From: Cyclotella cryptica
Lineage: Eukaryota; Bacillariophyta; Thalassiosirophyceae; Thalassiosirales; Thalassiosiraceae
DNA: 64,000 bases
Reading direction: 5' to 3'
NCBI GenBank assembly: GCA_013187285.1
Contig: JABMIG010000273.1
Coordinates: 124,001 to 188,000, forward strand
Shown piece by piece: positions 25,441 to 35,902 of the stretch. The first letter of the stretch is position 1; the number at the start of each line of letters is the position of its first letter. The translations under genes and the position numbers were made by a program. The notes under the pieces are model-generated. The model had not been told where the DNA came from and searched no databases. It saw only the letters and a list, made by a program, of their open reading frames with translations.

Positions 25441-25442
25441 TA

Positions 25443-26000
25443 TTCATATCACCATCCACCGCAGTTGACAGGCAAATCTTCTCTATACTCTGGAACCGTC
25501 TTCTCCATCTCTGACTCATTCAGATCTCTTACTAGGTAAAGTTGGTTGTGTGATGCATTCTGCTGAATGTTTGTAGGAGTCTGTTAGTTTACACTCTCAG
25601 AAGAGGAAAAGGAACATTCCTGTCCAGAAGATTTGCTGTGATAGTAATGTTTCATTTGTTTCTCCCAAATCATTTTTGCCTTGGCTTTGTAGTAACTCTT
25701 CTTTTTATTCGAGATATGAACAGTGTTGATTTCATAATGAGCCTTTCTCTCCTGACAGATTGACTCTGCCTTGGTATCATATTGAACCTTTCTTTTCTGG
25801 CAGGTGAAATCAGCATTGGTTGCGTAGTACACCTTCTTTGCTGGCGAATGGAATCTGCATTGATTTTATACTTAGCCCATTTAATCTCACAAAGGGATTG
25901 TCTGTGACCCTTGTAGTAAATGCCATTTTTCTGAGTGCATGGAGGCTTCTATTCCTTTGACTCTTGTCTGTATCTTTCATTTCTTCTTTTCTTATCATTT
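25443..26000 (-). pseudogene. Helitron N-terminal Lys/Tyr repeat region
   Basis: The minus strand reads an array of roughly 18-20-residue repeats of the kind CQKRKVQYDTKAESICQERK and AHYEINTVHISNKKK. Each carries a basic cluster followed by a tyrosine. The second Helitron fragment has parallel repeats (KRKEHYESNNDSICQKK). Such repeats are known ahead of DUF6570 in some Helitron proteins. A frame break lies near 25.82 kb. The outer end of the Helitron is approximate here. Confidence 0.6.
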
Positions 26001-26394
26001 TTCATTTTCCTCATCTTGGCTTCCATGCTAAGCTGTTTTGTTCATTTATGGAAAGAGCCTACTATACTTGTATAAAACATGTACAACATAAGCTAGTAAA
26101 ACATGGTTTAAGAGGCAAAGATGCCATATGTGCTCAAATTCTGTGTGTTTCATTGATAATGCTTCTGGCACGCTATGATGTGACATTTCAAACATAACTG
26201 ACAAAGAACATACTATTTTCTAATTTTGAGTAGGAATGCATCAAATTTGATAATTTATGAGGCTTTGAAAACTCTAACGATTGATCAATATTAAGGTGTA
26301 ACACAACACGTATTTTGGTCTTTTGCATCAGTTGGAACAAGCTACACCATGATGTTTGCTCTCTAAACAGAGAAAAATGAATGCCGCAACGTTA

Positions 26395-26920
26395 GTGCGT
26401 TAATGTTAAAACATCTTTTGGTGATGTGTTTACGTGGTGCGTTTACATTGAAAACAGTTTTTGGTGATGTCTTTTACATTGTAAGTAGTATTTTAACATT
26501 GAAAGCTTTTTTGGTGATCCCTGCATGTGGTGTGTCTACGTTAAAAACTATTGTTGGGTGTGCGTTAACATTGAAAACATTTTTTGGTGAAGCGTTTACG
26601 TGGTGCATTTACATTGTAAACAGTTTTTGATGACGTGTTTCTCATTGTAAGTGATGAGTTAAGGTTGTAACTATTTTTTGATGATTCGTGTATGTGGTGC
26701 GTTTACGTTGAAATCCATTTTTGGGTGTGCGTTAACGTTGAATACAGTTTTTTGGTTAAGCCTTTTCGTGGTGCGTTTACGTTGAAAACAATTTTTGTTA
26801 ATATGTTTCACATTATAAGTAATGCGTTAACATTGAAAGCATTTTGTGTGTATACGTTGAAAACCATTTTTGAATGTGCGTTAACATTGAAAACATTTTT
26901 GGGTGATAAAATCCCTATTT
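26395..26920 (+). repeat. minisatellite, ~30-38 bp imperfect unit
   Basis: The phrase GCGTT(T/A)ACGTTGAAAACA followed by TTTTTTGGTGATG recurs about 14 times with variation. It translates as repeated ALTLKTFFG, but stops and frame drift argue against a protein. No flanking gene shares it. Confidence 0.85.
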
Positions 26921-27273
26921 TGGACGTGTCAGTTTTATTTACGATGACCTGGTGTTGCCTTACATTGTGTGTAAAGAAGTTTTGGTCACACTTTACGTTG
27001 AATTTGGACACATTGTTAAAGGTAACCACAAATCAAAAGATCAGGACTACCCATGCATGTGAAACACGAAGACAATTTATTTACAGGCATTTGCAAGAAA
27101 TAACCCCATGTTACCTAAAATAGTCAATAGTGAAAAAAGTGTCTCATGGAGAAGAAGAAGGGAAAGAAATCTCAGATGATGTTAAACTGAGATTTTCAAG
27201 AAAGAATCATGATGTGAAAAATCTGACCTTTCCTCCTCCTAAAATGATTTGTAATTCACTTTCTTGCGTATAG

Positions 27274-27312
27274 GTAGGTATCGCCGTATCCTCCGGTGCA
27301 AAAGATACCTAC
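27274..27312. repeat. short inverted repeat GTAGGTATC/GATACCTAC
   Basis: Nine-base arms separated by 21 bases, about 900 bp upstream of the homeobox start. It could be a tiny element remnant or a regulatory hairpin. No further evidence. Confidence 0.4.
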
Positions 27313-28222
27313 ACATTGTGCTTATCATTTTCTTTTATGAAACAGAGGAGTTCTGGGTCTTGGATCTTGCTTCAGGTGCGCTACAAAATGACTCCTGACA
27401 AAACCAATACCATCGAAGCTCTCCGAATCCATCCGAAAAAACCGAGCTATGTTGAATTACCTCACCTGTTCTCGACCTGTCACGTGCTAGTCTGCGAAAA
27501 ATCAACCAGGGCCAATCTAGTTTTCAAAGACTACTTCTATTATTCGTGATTCACATTCCAACTCCTACGCGAGAACGAACGTCACGATTCTGTAATTAGT
27601 CGCACTTCTTTGAAATTACATGCACACACAACACGATAAAATACATGCCAACGAGGTGTACAAAATGAAACGCTTGCAGCTTACTCTCCACAACATGCAA
27701 CACTGGCCCATTTCCGTCAAGAGTTTCCATAAAAAACAGGCGCAATCATTTTATATTGCACCGTCTCGGTACAATACCCTAAAACCACAGAGCATCGCCA
27801 GCCCCCCCCGTCACTCATCTAAGCTGCATCGCAGATTTTCCCTAGCGATCTCACGTGAGTGATTCGTGTCCTGTTAGTGTTTCATGACAGCCGCCCTAAC
27901 CATTGAGTGCACAGCCTCGATCGACAACAGTTGAAACGAGAAGTTCTCGCCCATGCATGCCCTGCCGGCCCTTGTGTTGGTTGCCTTCTACCACCTCGAA
28001 TCTACTGCCATTTTCAAAACCGCTTCCTGTAAATTTAATGGCAACATTGATTGATCTCATTTTGTAATCAATTGATCTCTGAAATTGATGCACGCTTAAT
28101 TTTTTATGTCCGCACCGCTTTCTAAGCTATTTTTGACCCCTCTTCTTTTCTCTTTCTCTACCGTCCTTTGCGACAAATAAACTGATCATATCTGGTGAAT
28201 TTGGCCCTTCTTACTACACGCT

Positions 28223-30145
28223 ATGGATTCTTCCGCAGCCGATATCTTGCGTGAGTTTGCCTCCCAGGCCTCTCCCCAAAACAGCGAGGGCAGCGATCAC
28301 GCGTGCCAAGACAACGACGACAACAAGAACAACTTCAAGAACGAATCGAAACTCCGTCCCTCCTCATTGCGACGGCGGTCCTCCAAGGAATACGAGCCCC
28401 TTGAGTACCTGAACCCCCACGTGCGAATTCATCCCACGGAAATGCATCGATATCTGCACAATTTAATGAGGAATACACAAGAGAATAATATTGCATCTAT
28501 GTCCATGTCCAATGCGTTGAAACCGAAGGAGGAGGGGGAGGAAAATGACATGGCGAGCAAGATGACATGTGGTGACGTCACCAATGATGGGCCTGCAGAC
28601 AAGACTTCCAAACAGGAGGATACCAACAATATTGGTACCATCTTCTGCTCCGAAACATTCAATTACTGCGGGGAAATTGCGCCGCCCCAAGCCGTCGCGG
28701 AAAGCAAAAGCAGCTCGCCATCTGCTCCCCCCTCCGCCAAAAGCGACACTTCCACCAGCAAAGCAGGCCGGACTAAAAAGAAACGCCCCTCTCCCTCCTC
28801 CTCCTCTACCGCCGCTCCGTCCGACAAACAAGAAAATTACAAATCCGTCGACGTCCTCCACGACGGGACCACACTCATAGCACGATTCCTAACCCAAACA
28901 GAATGCGCCTCCTATCTCCGCGCCACGCCCGAAGCAGTCTCCTATCATTGTTCCAAGGGCGGAGGCATATGCAACGGGCTTATAATTCGTCCTACGCGAC
29001 AAACCACGTCCGAACCGCTGGCCTACGGCCTATTCGCGGGGGCAGAGGAATATCGACCCAAGGAACGGCCTCAACTTAATAAGGACTCGGTCAAGATATT
29101 GAAGGAGTGGCTGTTGAGTCCAGAGCATGTGGACAATCCTTATCCGAATCAGAGCGAGATGAATGCGCTTATCGAAAAGACGGGTTTGGATCGAATGCAG
29201 TTGAAGCATTGGTTCAATAATGCCAGGAAGAGGATCTTAAAGCCTTTTTTGAAGGAGGGGGCGGAAGGCGGAGGTCAACCTGCCAGCGGCGGTGGAAAAA
29301 AGAGGAAGACTCGAAAGGGGTCCATTGAAGGCAGTGACCCTACGACGAGTGATGTCGCCGCCACCGTCGCTCCTGCCGCGACTTCTGCAACTGCTCTCAG
29401 TGCTAGCAACCCCTTTTTTGATGATTCACCCGCCATCACTGCCTCGGATGAACGTCCTCGAATGCTCTCTGACCAAAGATCGCCCGGTGTCATCGATCGA
29501 TCAATATTTGGCGTCGATATCGGGAGCGGACCTTCTAATTTCGATCCCTTTCGAAGCAATGCCTTCAGTCGCGCCACTTCCTTCGGTCGGGATCCTTTCT
29601 TTGGACCATCTCCCGGTGGATTGTCCACCATGGGATTCAATAACGATCAAGGGATGATGATGGGATCGTCATCTACGCGACCGTTCACTTCGAATGCTCC
29701 CTCTGCCAATCCCTTTGCACCCCCGTTGAGCGGATTCAATGCAGCCAACCCTTCGTTTTGTCAACCAGCCCCTCTGGCGGGAGTTGGAGACGGACCCTCC
29801 ACCTCCCTGTTCCGCAGTGACGAAGAATTCACTTCCGTCGAATCCACACGGTCCAATGCTCTCTTCAAACAACAAGTCGCCGCCATGGCAATGAATGAAG
29901 CTAACATCGCCTTTGCCGATACTGAAGAGGCTTATGCTCGAGCCAAGGAATTGTATGCCCGATCTTCGCACGAACGACCCGAGGAGGAGGATCCGAGGGT
30001 GATGGAGGCGAATGCTGTGGCGAAGCGATGCCAAAGTGTGGCCATGTTTAAGTTGAAGGTTAGCCAGAGGGCGAATGAGGAGGCCGCCAAGGCTTTTGCG
30101 AAGTATCAGCAGGTTACTGGGGGTGGAGATGGATTTGATTTCTAA
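28223..30145 (+). CDS. TALE-like homeodomain transcription factor (640 aa)
   Basis: A single open frame without introns, clearly GC-richer than its surroundings. Residues about 283-343 form a homeodomain: LLSPEHVDNPYPNQSEM, LIEKTGLDRMQLKHWFNNAR and WFNNARKR at about 330-337. The PYP tripeptide between helices 1 and 2 and the WFxNARxR recognition helix fit the TALE/Homeobox_KN class, which binds DNA in the nucleus. Residues about 212-257 (ECASYLRATPEAVSYHCSKG) resemble a small helix-turn-helix of NUMOD1 type often seen in diatom proteins. Serine/proline/basic low complexity lies at about 160-205, with KKKR runs that could serve nuclear import. The last 95 residues are Ala/Glu-rich and probably helical. 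The first ATG of the frame is used; a further small frame upstream is not in phase. No partner is visible nearby. Confidence 0.92.
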   Translation: MDSSAADILREFASQASPQNSEGSDHACQDNDDNKNNFKNESKLRPSSLRRRSSKEYEPLEYLNPHVRIHPTEMHRYLHNLMRNTQENNIASMSMSNALKPKEEGEENDMASKMTCGDVTNDGPADKTSKQEDTNNIGTIFCSETFNYCGEIAPPQAVAESKSSSPSAPPSAKSDTSTSKAGRTKKKRPSPSSSSTAAPSDKQENYKSVDVLHDGTTLIARFLTQTECASYLRATPEAVSYHCSKGGGICNGLIIRPTRQTTSEPLAYGLFAGAEEYRPKERPQLNKDSVKILKEWLLSPEHVDNPYPNQSEMNALIEKTGLDRMQLKHWFNNARKRILKPFLKEGAEGGGQPASGGGKKRKTRKGSIEGSDPTTSDVAATVAPAATSATALSASNPFFDDSPAITASDERPRMLSDQRSPGVIDRSIFGVDIGSGPSNFDPFRSNAFSRATSFGRDPFFGPSPGGLSTMGFNNDQGMMMGSSSTRPFTSNAPSANPFAPPLSGFNAANPSFCQPAPLAGVGDGPSTSLFRSDEEFTSVESTRSNALFKQQVAAMAMNEANIAFADTEEAYARAKELYARSSHERPEEEDPRVMEANAVAKRCQSVAMFKLKVSQRANEEAAKAFAKYQQVTGGGDGFDF

Positions 30146-30565
30146 TGAGGATGGGACTAAGGCAGTGTGCCTCATCATGTTCATACTAATATAGACTAAA
30201 GGTATAAATCAATGCATTATATCATTCTTCACGCATGATGGAATGAATGGCACTTCCGATTGGTATGCATTCACCCTGCTTGGCCACCAAAATTGATTGC
30301 GAGACTGCAGGCAATGCAATTGTGACTATTGAGTTCTATCAGTTTAGTAGTCGTGTTTTCAAGCGGGAACAGTATAATGATACATGATGGGATTGAAGGT
30401 CACACCGAAGTGATCGTCGTGTTATATGGGCCGATACCATACCTGACGAAAAAAAATATGTCCCTTTCGCTTGAACCTGCGGTGGGAGCTGGGTGACGCT
30501 GGGTTCTACAATATTGTATGAGATTGTATTGTACAGTACCATACCTGTATTCCTATAGATTCCTA
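30146..30565. other. 3' flank of the homeobox gene
   Basis: About 420 bp without coding signal. A run around 30,500-30,570 (ATTGTATTGTACAGTACCATACC) hints at an element edge. No poly(A) signal is certain. Confidence 0.4.
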
Positions 30566-31028
30566 TATAAGTACTTTTGAAATTCTGCCGATACGGCAGA
30601 ATTCCACGTGGCCGTGGGATATTTCTACGGGGCTTTTGAAATTCTGCCACCCGGCAGAATTCTTTGGACGATTCCTATGTTCAAATTTAGTAAAAATCCC
30701 TTGGGCCCAGAGGTTGTAGTGACAATATCGTGAAAAGGAGTTCGAGGCTACGTGTCCTTAAAAAGCAATCCAACAACAGTTTCGTTTGAGCCACGTGATT
30801 TGATTCCAGTCTGCAAATGACCAACGGTTATCCGTTACTCACGATGCGCAACGTTTCGGACTATTTTTAAATAAAAATCTGATGTGACCGTTGATAAAGT
30901 TTCATTACTAAGGTTAGTCTGAAGTACCATAGGAATTAATACGATCTCAAATTCTGCCGGCCGGCAGAATTTCGATTCGTACGATATATCAAATTCTGCC
31001 GTAACGGCAGAATTTCAAAGTACTGGGA
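30566..31028. mobile_element. MITE with AATTCTGCC palindrome ends (copy 1)
   Basis: Both ends carry perfect inverted modules of the form AAATTCTGCCG-n-CGGCAGAATTT, two per end, and the outermost right end reads CAAAGTACTGGGA. About 460 bp, with no coding capacity. It matches the element at 49,014-49,489 over most of its length, including CCCTTGGGCCCAGAGGTTGT. TA lies at each edge, though the leftmost few bases have changed. Confidence 0.85.
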
Positions 31029-31096
31029 TATATGTTGGATCCCATTAGGGCACCGTCCCAGTTCTAGAACTGGACGAAAAAGTTTTTCTCCCCTTT

Positions 31097-31293
31097 TGAT
31101 AAAAGACAGCCCATATGCCCATCGATGCAGGGCAATGCAACAATCAACAAGCAACAGCAGGAAAGCAAGAGCAGACGAGGGAAGATGCCCAGAGGACTTG
31201 ATGGCCGTGGCCCCACTCGTGTGTAGCAGCATCAACAAGGGTATTCGCTTAGTTTTACACCAAAAACTATTGTTAGGAGTGCAGATAATAGAT
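31097..31293 (+). repeat. 197-bp direct repeat, copy A
   Basis: Begins TGATAAAAGACAG and ends GCAGATAATAGAT. About 90 percent like copy B at 31,524-31,719. Confidence 0.9.
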
Positions 31294-31523
31294 CGTGCTC
31301 TCGGAACTCAAACAATGGTGGTGGATGGTATGGAGCACATCCCGCTGCTGGTACGTCCTACAAGCGCCCGACACAGCAGTATCAATGCAGAAACCCAAAC
31401 AAACACAAGCTTGACACAAATACCAGGGCACATCACTTGGTGCAGGCAGATCTTCCGATCTTTCAGCCCATATCCGCTTTGGCGTCACCATACTTTCCAT
31501 CATCAGACTTGGGTCTGATAAAC

Positions 31524-31719
31524 TGATAAAAGACAGTTCATATGCCCACGGATGCAGGGCAATGCAACAATCAACAAGCGACTGCAGGAAAGCAAGAGCA
31601 GACAAGAGAAGATGTCCAGAGGACATGATGGCCGTGGTCCCACTCACGTGCAGGAGCATCAATGAGGGTATTCGCTTAGTTTTACACCAAAACTATTGTT
31701 GGGAGTGCAGATAATAGAT
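31524..31719 (+). repeat. 197-bp direct repeat, copy B
   Basis: Second copy, 427 bp downstream of copy A, with the same order of sequence and a few substitutions. Internal duplication within the TATA-flanked element. Confidence 0.9.
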
Positions 31720-32164
31720 TTATGGATGGCTCAGGATGCGAGCACCGTCCTGCAGTCAAGTTCGCACGACAGTCCACTTACGCAGGAACTCCATAGCCTA
31801 ATTTATGCTATCTTCCATTGAGTACTGGATACGACATCCGGGCACAGACTCTGACACTGACACAGGTGAAATTAATCACGATGGGGCACTTTGCCTTGGA
31901 ACAGCTTGAAATTGTTTGCTGGTGCCCCAACAGGGATCAATTCTAATCGATGTAGGGATAATTGCTATGTCAATTTTTTGAGGTACGTTATTAGGTTATT
32001 ACTTCATCATAAGATTTGACTAACACACATGATTTTTGTGTACCCTACATATTAGAGCCTAAGCAGCCACTACTATCACAACTACATACAATATTAGTGC
32101 CAAAATGGGGACAATTTCATCGCCCCATTAGGGCACCAGTGCCCCGATGGGAATAATTGGTCGT

Positions 32165-32566
32165 TGACCTGAGCCGTTTTATCGTAAAAAATATCATGCA
32201 AAAATTATAGGTAGTTTTGACAGGTGTCAAAGATTTGATTATATGAGCTTATTTTGCTACAATTGTGAGGATGGAAGGGCAGTGGAACTGCACTTCCAAT
32301 CCAAACGATGCAAACAAACATTGTGTAGCTTCTACACAAAATTGGTATGTTTATACCCTTCTCAAGGGTGTGCTCTCGTTCAGGGCAATGAACTTCTGCG
32401 TTGGGGAGTCCATGTCGTTGGGAGCAGGGCAGTGGACTCCTGTGATGGAGAGTCCATGTCTTTTGGATCAAGGGCAGTGCACTTTCCTCCTGGGGAGTCG
32501 TGAGAATGATCCTATTGATTTTAGTACCTTAGGGTACTAAAAATGGCAGATTCTTGGCCTATGTCA
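32165..32566 (-). mobile_element. solo LTR of the Ty3/gypsy family
   Basis: 402 bp reading, on the minus strand, from TGACATAGGCCAAG to CTCAGGTCA, like the LTRs of the two full copies but more diverged. GTCGT flanks it at 32,160-32,164 and 32,567-32,571. No internal region remains, as after LTR-LTR recombination. It sits inside the TATA-flanked element. Confidence 0.92.
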
Positions 32567-32837
32567 GTCGTCCCGATTAAGGCACTGATGCCCCAATGGG
32601 ACTGGTTCCACAATGGGGATACGAGCATCAGTCCCAGTTCTAGAACTGGGCACCTAGTTCTAGAACTGGAATTTCATCACGGTTCCAGTTCTATAACTGG
32701 GACGTCCAGTTCTAGAACTGGGCGTCCCATTATGGTATGGTGCCCTAACGGGGAGAAAAATGTCCAGTTCTAGAACTCGACAAATTTTTTGTCCAGTTCT
32801 AGAACTGGGATGGTGCCCTAATGGGATCCAACCTATA

Positions 32838-33837
32838 CGAATTACTTCTCTGGTTTGCCAGAAGCCCAAGAAGAACATGTATTCGCAAATTCTAATTAAT
32901 TTTCCAGGGACTTCCACAGTCAGAGGAAGTCTCCAAAACTGATGTTAGGGGAAACAACATATAGTACAACTACTTCAAATGAAATGCTTTCATTGAATTC
33001 TACTAGATCGCAAGATGACTTAGTTGAATCATTGATAGAAATAATTGATGTCATGTAATTTTAGTGATTGTTAGGAAACGTTGTCTTGGAGAATCAACCA
33101 AACCTTTATTTGTCGTTTCAAACTTATCATTTCCCTGTCTCAAGTATAGCCCAACTTCAGTTAACAGTGAAAATGAGCTACATAAATTGGATAAACCATT
33201 GCTCTTGATACTCCTCCACTTACTGTTCAAACCCCCAGCAAAACCAATCTTAGATGTATGAGAATTCTTGTGCATACTTCCACCAAGAAGTGAATAATCC
33301 TTGTACACAGTCATTGTCATACATATGCAACTTGAAGGATGTGAATTTACTGACATTTGTTGCCTGTCTCATCTGACAGAATTAGACTGTATTCCTGTCC
33401 CAACAGCACATCCACAAGAGCATTTGTCACCATGTTGTTGCTTGAAGTCCAGTTGTCAATGATAGCATTCACATGGTTTCAATTATGTGGATGCCGACGC
33501 TCTCAAGTCAAATAATGGCATACAATTGCATTTGTACCTTTTGCTGTCACAGTAGTCAGAATGAGCTTTTCAGTACTAATTTCCATGGAAGCAACTTCTT
33601 CTTCTCCACTTAACATGAATGTAGTTTTTATTGTGTATGCATCATGAGCATGTGTCTTATAAAATCACCCCCCTGACAGTTGTGTGTTAGGTAGATCTGA
33701 AGGCAAGAGATGAGCTATAGTTTGGTTATATTGAGAGAATCTGGGGCTTGGCTGCTTTTTAGTGGCACAAGAATGCATTAGATGATCAAAAAGTTATGTA
33801 AGACTGCCAGAGTTTGATAAAAACACGCAAATTAACA
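32838..33837 (-). pseudogene. unrecognised decayed coding fragments
   Basis: The minus strand has open, protein-like stretches, for example YTIKTTFMLSGEEEVASMEI and NAIIDNWTSSNNMVTNALVD near 33.4-33.65 kb and a 101-codon frame at 33,051-33,356. Stops separate them. I do not recognise the family. They end at the left LTR of the copia-like element, which may have interrupted them. Confidence 0.3.
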
Positions 33838-34117
33838 TGTAAAAGAGTTAATTTATGCTGACCAATGTCGGTCGATCGGTGTTGTCGATGGGCAACAAGA
33901 GATGAGAGCGCACAGTGAGCTCGTGCGTGAACAAGTGACGTTCATAGGTGAGTGCAAGCTAGGCCTTAGTAATGAGTGGTGCTCAGAGTTGTGTGATGTG
34001 TGCACGTGCACATGTGTACATGGAATCACGTGACATCGTCACAAGCTCTCTGTATCAGTGAGTCAACCATGGGCCAGTGGATGCATTATGTGTATGCTGG
34101 AAAGTGTGATCTCAACA
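33838..34117 (-). repeat. left (3') LTR of the copia-like element
   Basis: Plus-strand edges TGTAAAAGAG and GATCTCAACA. Matches 45,592-45,851 over the segment containing CTAGGCCTTAGTAATGAGTG. Confidence 0.75.
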
Positions 34118-35897
34118 CACCCTTGCAGTGAGCACAGTGAGAGTTTACCCAGCATGTGTTGGATGCTGGGATTTGTGATAGATGTATGGGTGGGCTGTGG
34201 TGGATAGTTGGCAAGGTTGGAGGGCCCTGGCCCCAGTAGTAGCAGAATTGGCCTTAGGATTTGTGGCAGCAAAGCCACCAGAAGTGTATGTCCATGGATT
34301 TCAGTTTCTTGGCTATGATGGTTTTGTTGGTGACACCCAAAGCTGTGGTGTTGTCAGTTTGGAATGGAGACTGGAGCTGTGGCCAATCCATCTTGATGAG
34401 GGACTGGCGGAGGGGGGTCATTTCTTTGGCACAAATAAAGAGGGCCGCCAGTTCGGATTTGGCAGCAGAAGACGTAACAAACTTGATGATTTGTGCGATG
34501 GTGAGGACGGGTCCATTGTGTGAAAGGATGGGGTGATTTTCAGATCACATGATGTGGGCTCCAGCGCAGCTGTGGGTTTTGCTAGCATTAAGGTAGGCAG
34601 CATCTGAGTGGACAGAGATGATCATATTGCTGGTTCTGTTAGTGATGCCATCGTTGGGGTAAGTGGCACAGTAGTGCAGGAGTTGGGTGATTTTGTCATT
34701 GGTGCGGCAGGTGGTGGATGCCTGTTTGGTGCCAATGTCACTGAGAGCATTGAGGAGTTTGTTTTTTGATGGTACGGGCATAGTAGAGGAGGGCACCGAT
34801 AATGCCTTGCGGACACACTTGATGCCTGAGTCAGTCAGCGGAGGGCTGTCGTCTTGGTCTGGGCTGAATTGTGGGCTCCATAGATAATAGGGGTAGCTTT
34901 GAAGAGAGAGAAAGTTGACGTTTCTTGGGAAGTGGATGGTTATACTTGAAGAGGAGGGTTGCAACATATTCCTCCATGGTGAGACGGCAGGTGCATGTGG
35001 ATTAGTTCCAGGCAAGGTTGATGCCAGCGTCTAGATCACCTTTCCGGTTTTTGGTGATGTCGTAGTGCTGACGGATGATGTTGCGTGATGGGGGTGTTAT
35101 AGGCCAATGTATTCTACACCAAAGTTGTTGACAATGAGGGTGAACATGATGGGTCGCCATTTGTGGTGCCAAAGGCCAGGTGTGGCATCAAGCTGGTAAT
35201 TGCTGGCTGCATTGACCCGTGTTTTGAGGAGCTTGTTAGCAAGAATGCTGGATTATGGGAGACTGTAGACATCTTTGATGATTTGGAAGTAAACCCAGCT
35301 ATCCTGCACGTGGTGGGTGAGGTTGTATTCAGAGATGAACTCTTGCGGGTGTTGTTGATGCAGATTCTGAAGTATTCTGGGTGGTCTATAGGGTGCCTAG
35401 GTAGAAGTTGCTGATGTTGAAGGTGCAGAATTTGGCGTTTTTGAGAGATAACACTGTTAATCATGAGTTTGACAAGCTCTAGGGGGGCCGTCTTGGTGCC
35501 AACACCACCAGGGTAGCATATGCGGTTGCCACCGATGGTGATGCGGGTTTGGTCCGGATCTGATTTTTCACTTTGCGTCTGTCAAAAGGGATGTCTTTGT
35601 AGCCAATGGCATAGAATGTGTCCATGCCTTGTATGCGTTTGTTGGTACCAGAATCGTTGGTGCTGATGCCTTGGCAGAGGCGGCCAAGTTTGTTGGCATA
35701 GGACTTGCTCCAGATTGGTCCAAGTTTGGGGTGTGTGCGGAGTTGTTTGTAATCGAGGGACAGACCAGAATCTTGGTCAAGGACAGACGTGGCGAGTTTG
35801 GTAGGAGTGAAGGCTGAGGTGCATTGGCTCCTGGTGGCCAGGGCGGCAATGATAAGGGCTAATTTGTAGCACATACACTGTGCGACAGTTTTGGTTA
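34118..35897 (-). pseudogene. copia-like reverse transcriptase/RNase H region (fossil)
   Basis: RNase H block near 34.55-34.75 kb (HSDAAYLNAS, AGAHI) and reverse-transcriptase blocks up to the Ty3 insertion. Strongly decayed. Confidence 0.75.
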
Positions 35898-35902
35898 CGG
35901 TT
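35898..35902. repeat. TSD CGGTT of Ty3/gypsy copy 2 (left)
   Basis: CGGTT precedes the 5' LTR and is repeated at 42,396-42,400 directly after the 3' LTR. Confidence 0.9.

Larger units (their letters stand above)
8600..26000 (-). mobile_element. Helitron split by three nested insertions
   Basis: A single minus-strand Rep/helicase element can be read from about 26.0 kb down to about 8.6 kb in this order: Lys/Tyr repeat region, Cys/His motif, DUF6570-like region, Helitron N-terminal domain, PIF1-type helicase. It is interrupted at 23,832-25,440 (TSD TA), 20,747-23,599 (TSD TC) and 13,445-20,369 (TSD GCCAC). Without those insertions it is about 6 kb, a normal size for an autonomous Helitron. Protein similarity to the second copy at 46.4-47.9 kb runs straight across the first two insertion points. 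The body contains many stops and frameshifts, so it is dead. I could not define its terminal hairpin or its AT target, so both outer ends are approximate. Confidence 0.8.
31033..32833. mobile_element. TATA-flanked, palindrome-ended non-autonomous transposon
   Basis: Left end TGTTGGATCCCATTAGGG and, inverted, right end GGTTGGATCCCATTAGGG form inverted repeats of about 42 bp that include the palindrome CCAGTTCTAGAACTGG. TATA lies at 31,029-31,032 and 32,834-32,837. The right end holds about six copies or near copies of that 16-bp palindrome. The TGTTGG start, TATA duplication and subterminal palindromes match the coding element at 50,261-53,263, so I read it as a relative without transposase. 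It contains two 197-bp direct repeats and a solo LTR. Confidence 0.8.

Noticed and set aside
29275-30184. Antisense frames of 121 and 171 codons over the homeobox gene
   Set aside because: Shadow frames of a GC-rich, codon-biased gene; no domain.
34182-35163. Plus-strand frames of up to 113 codons
   Set aside because: Opposite strand to recognisable copia-like RNase H and reverse transcriptase text.
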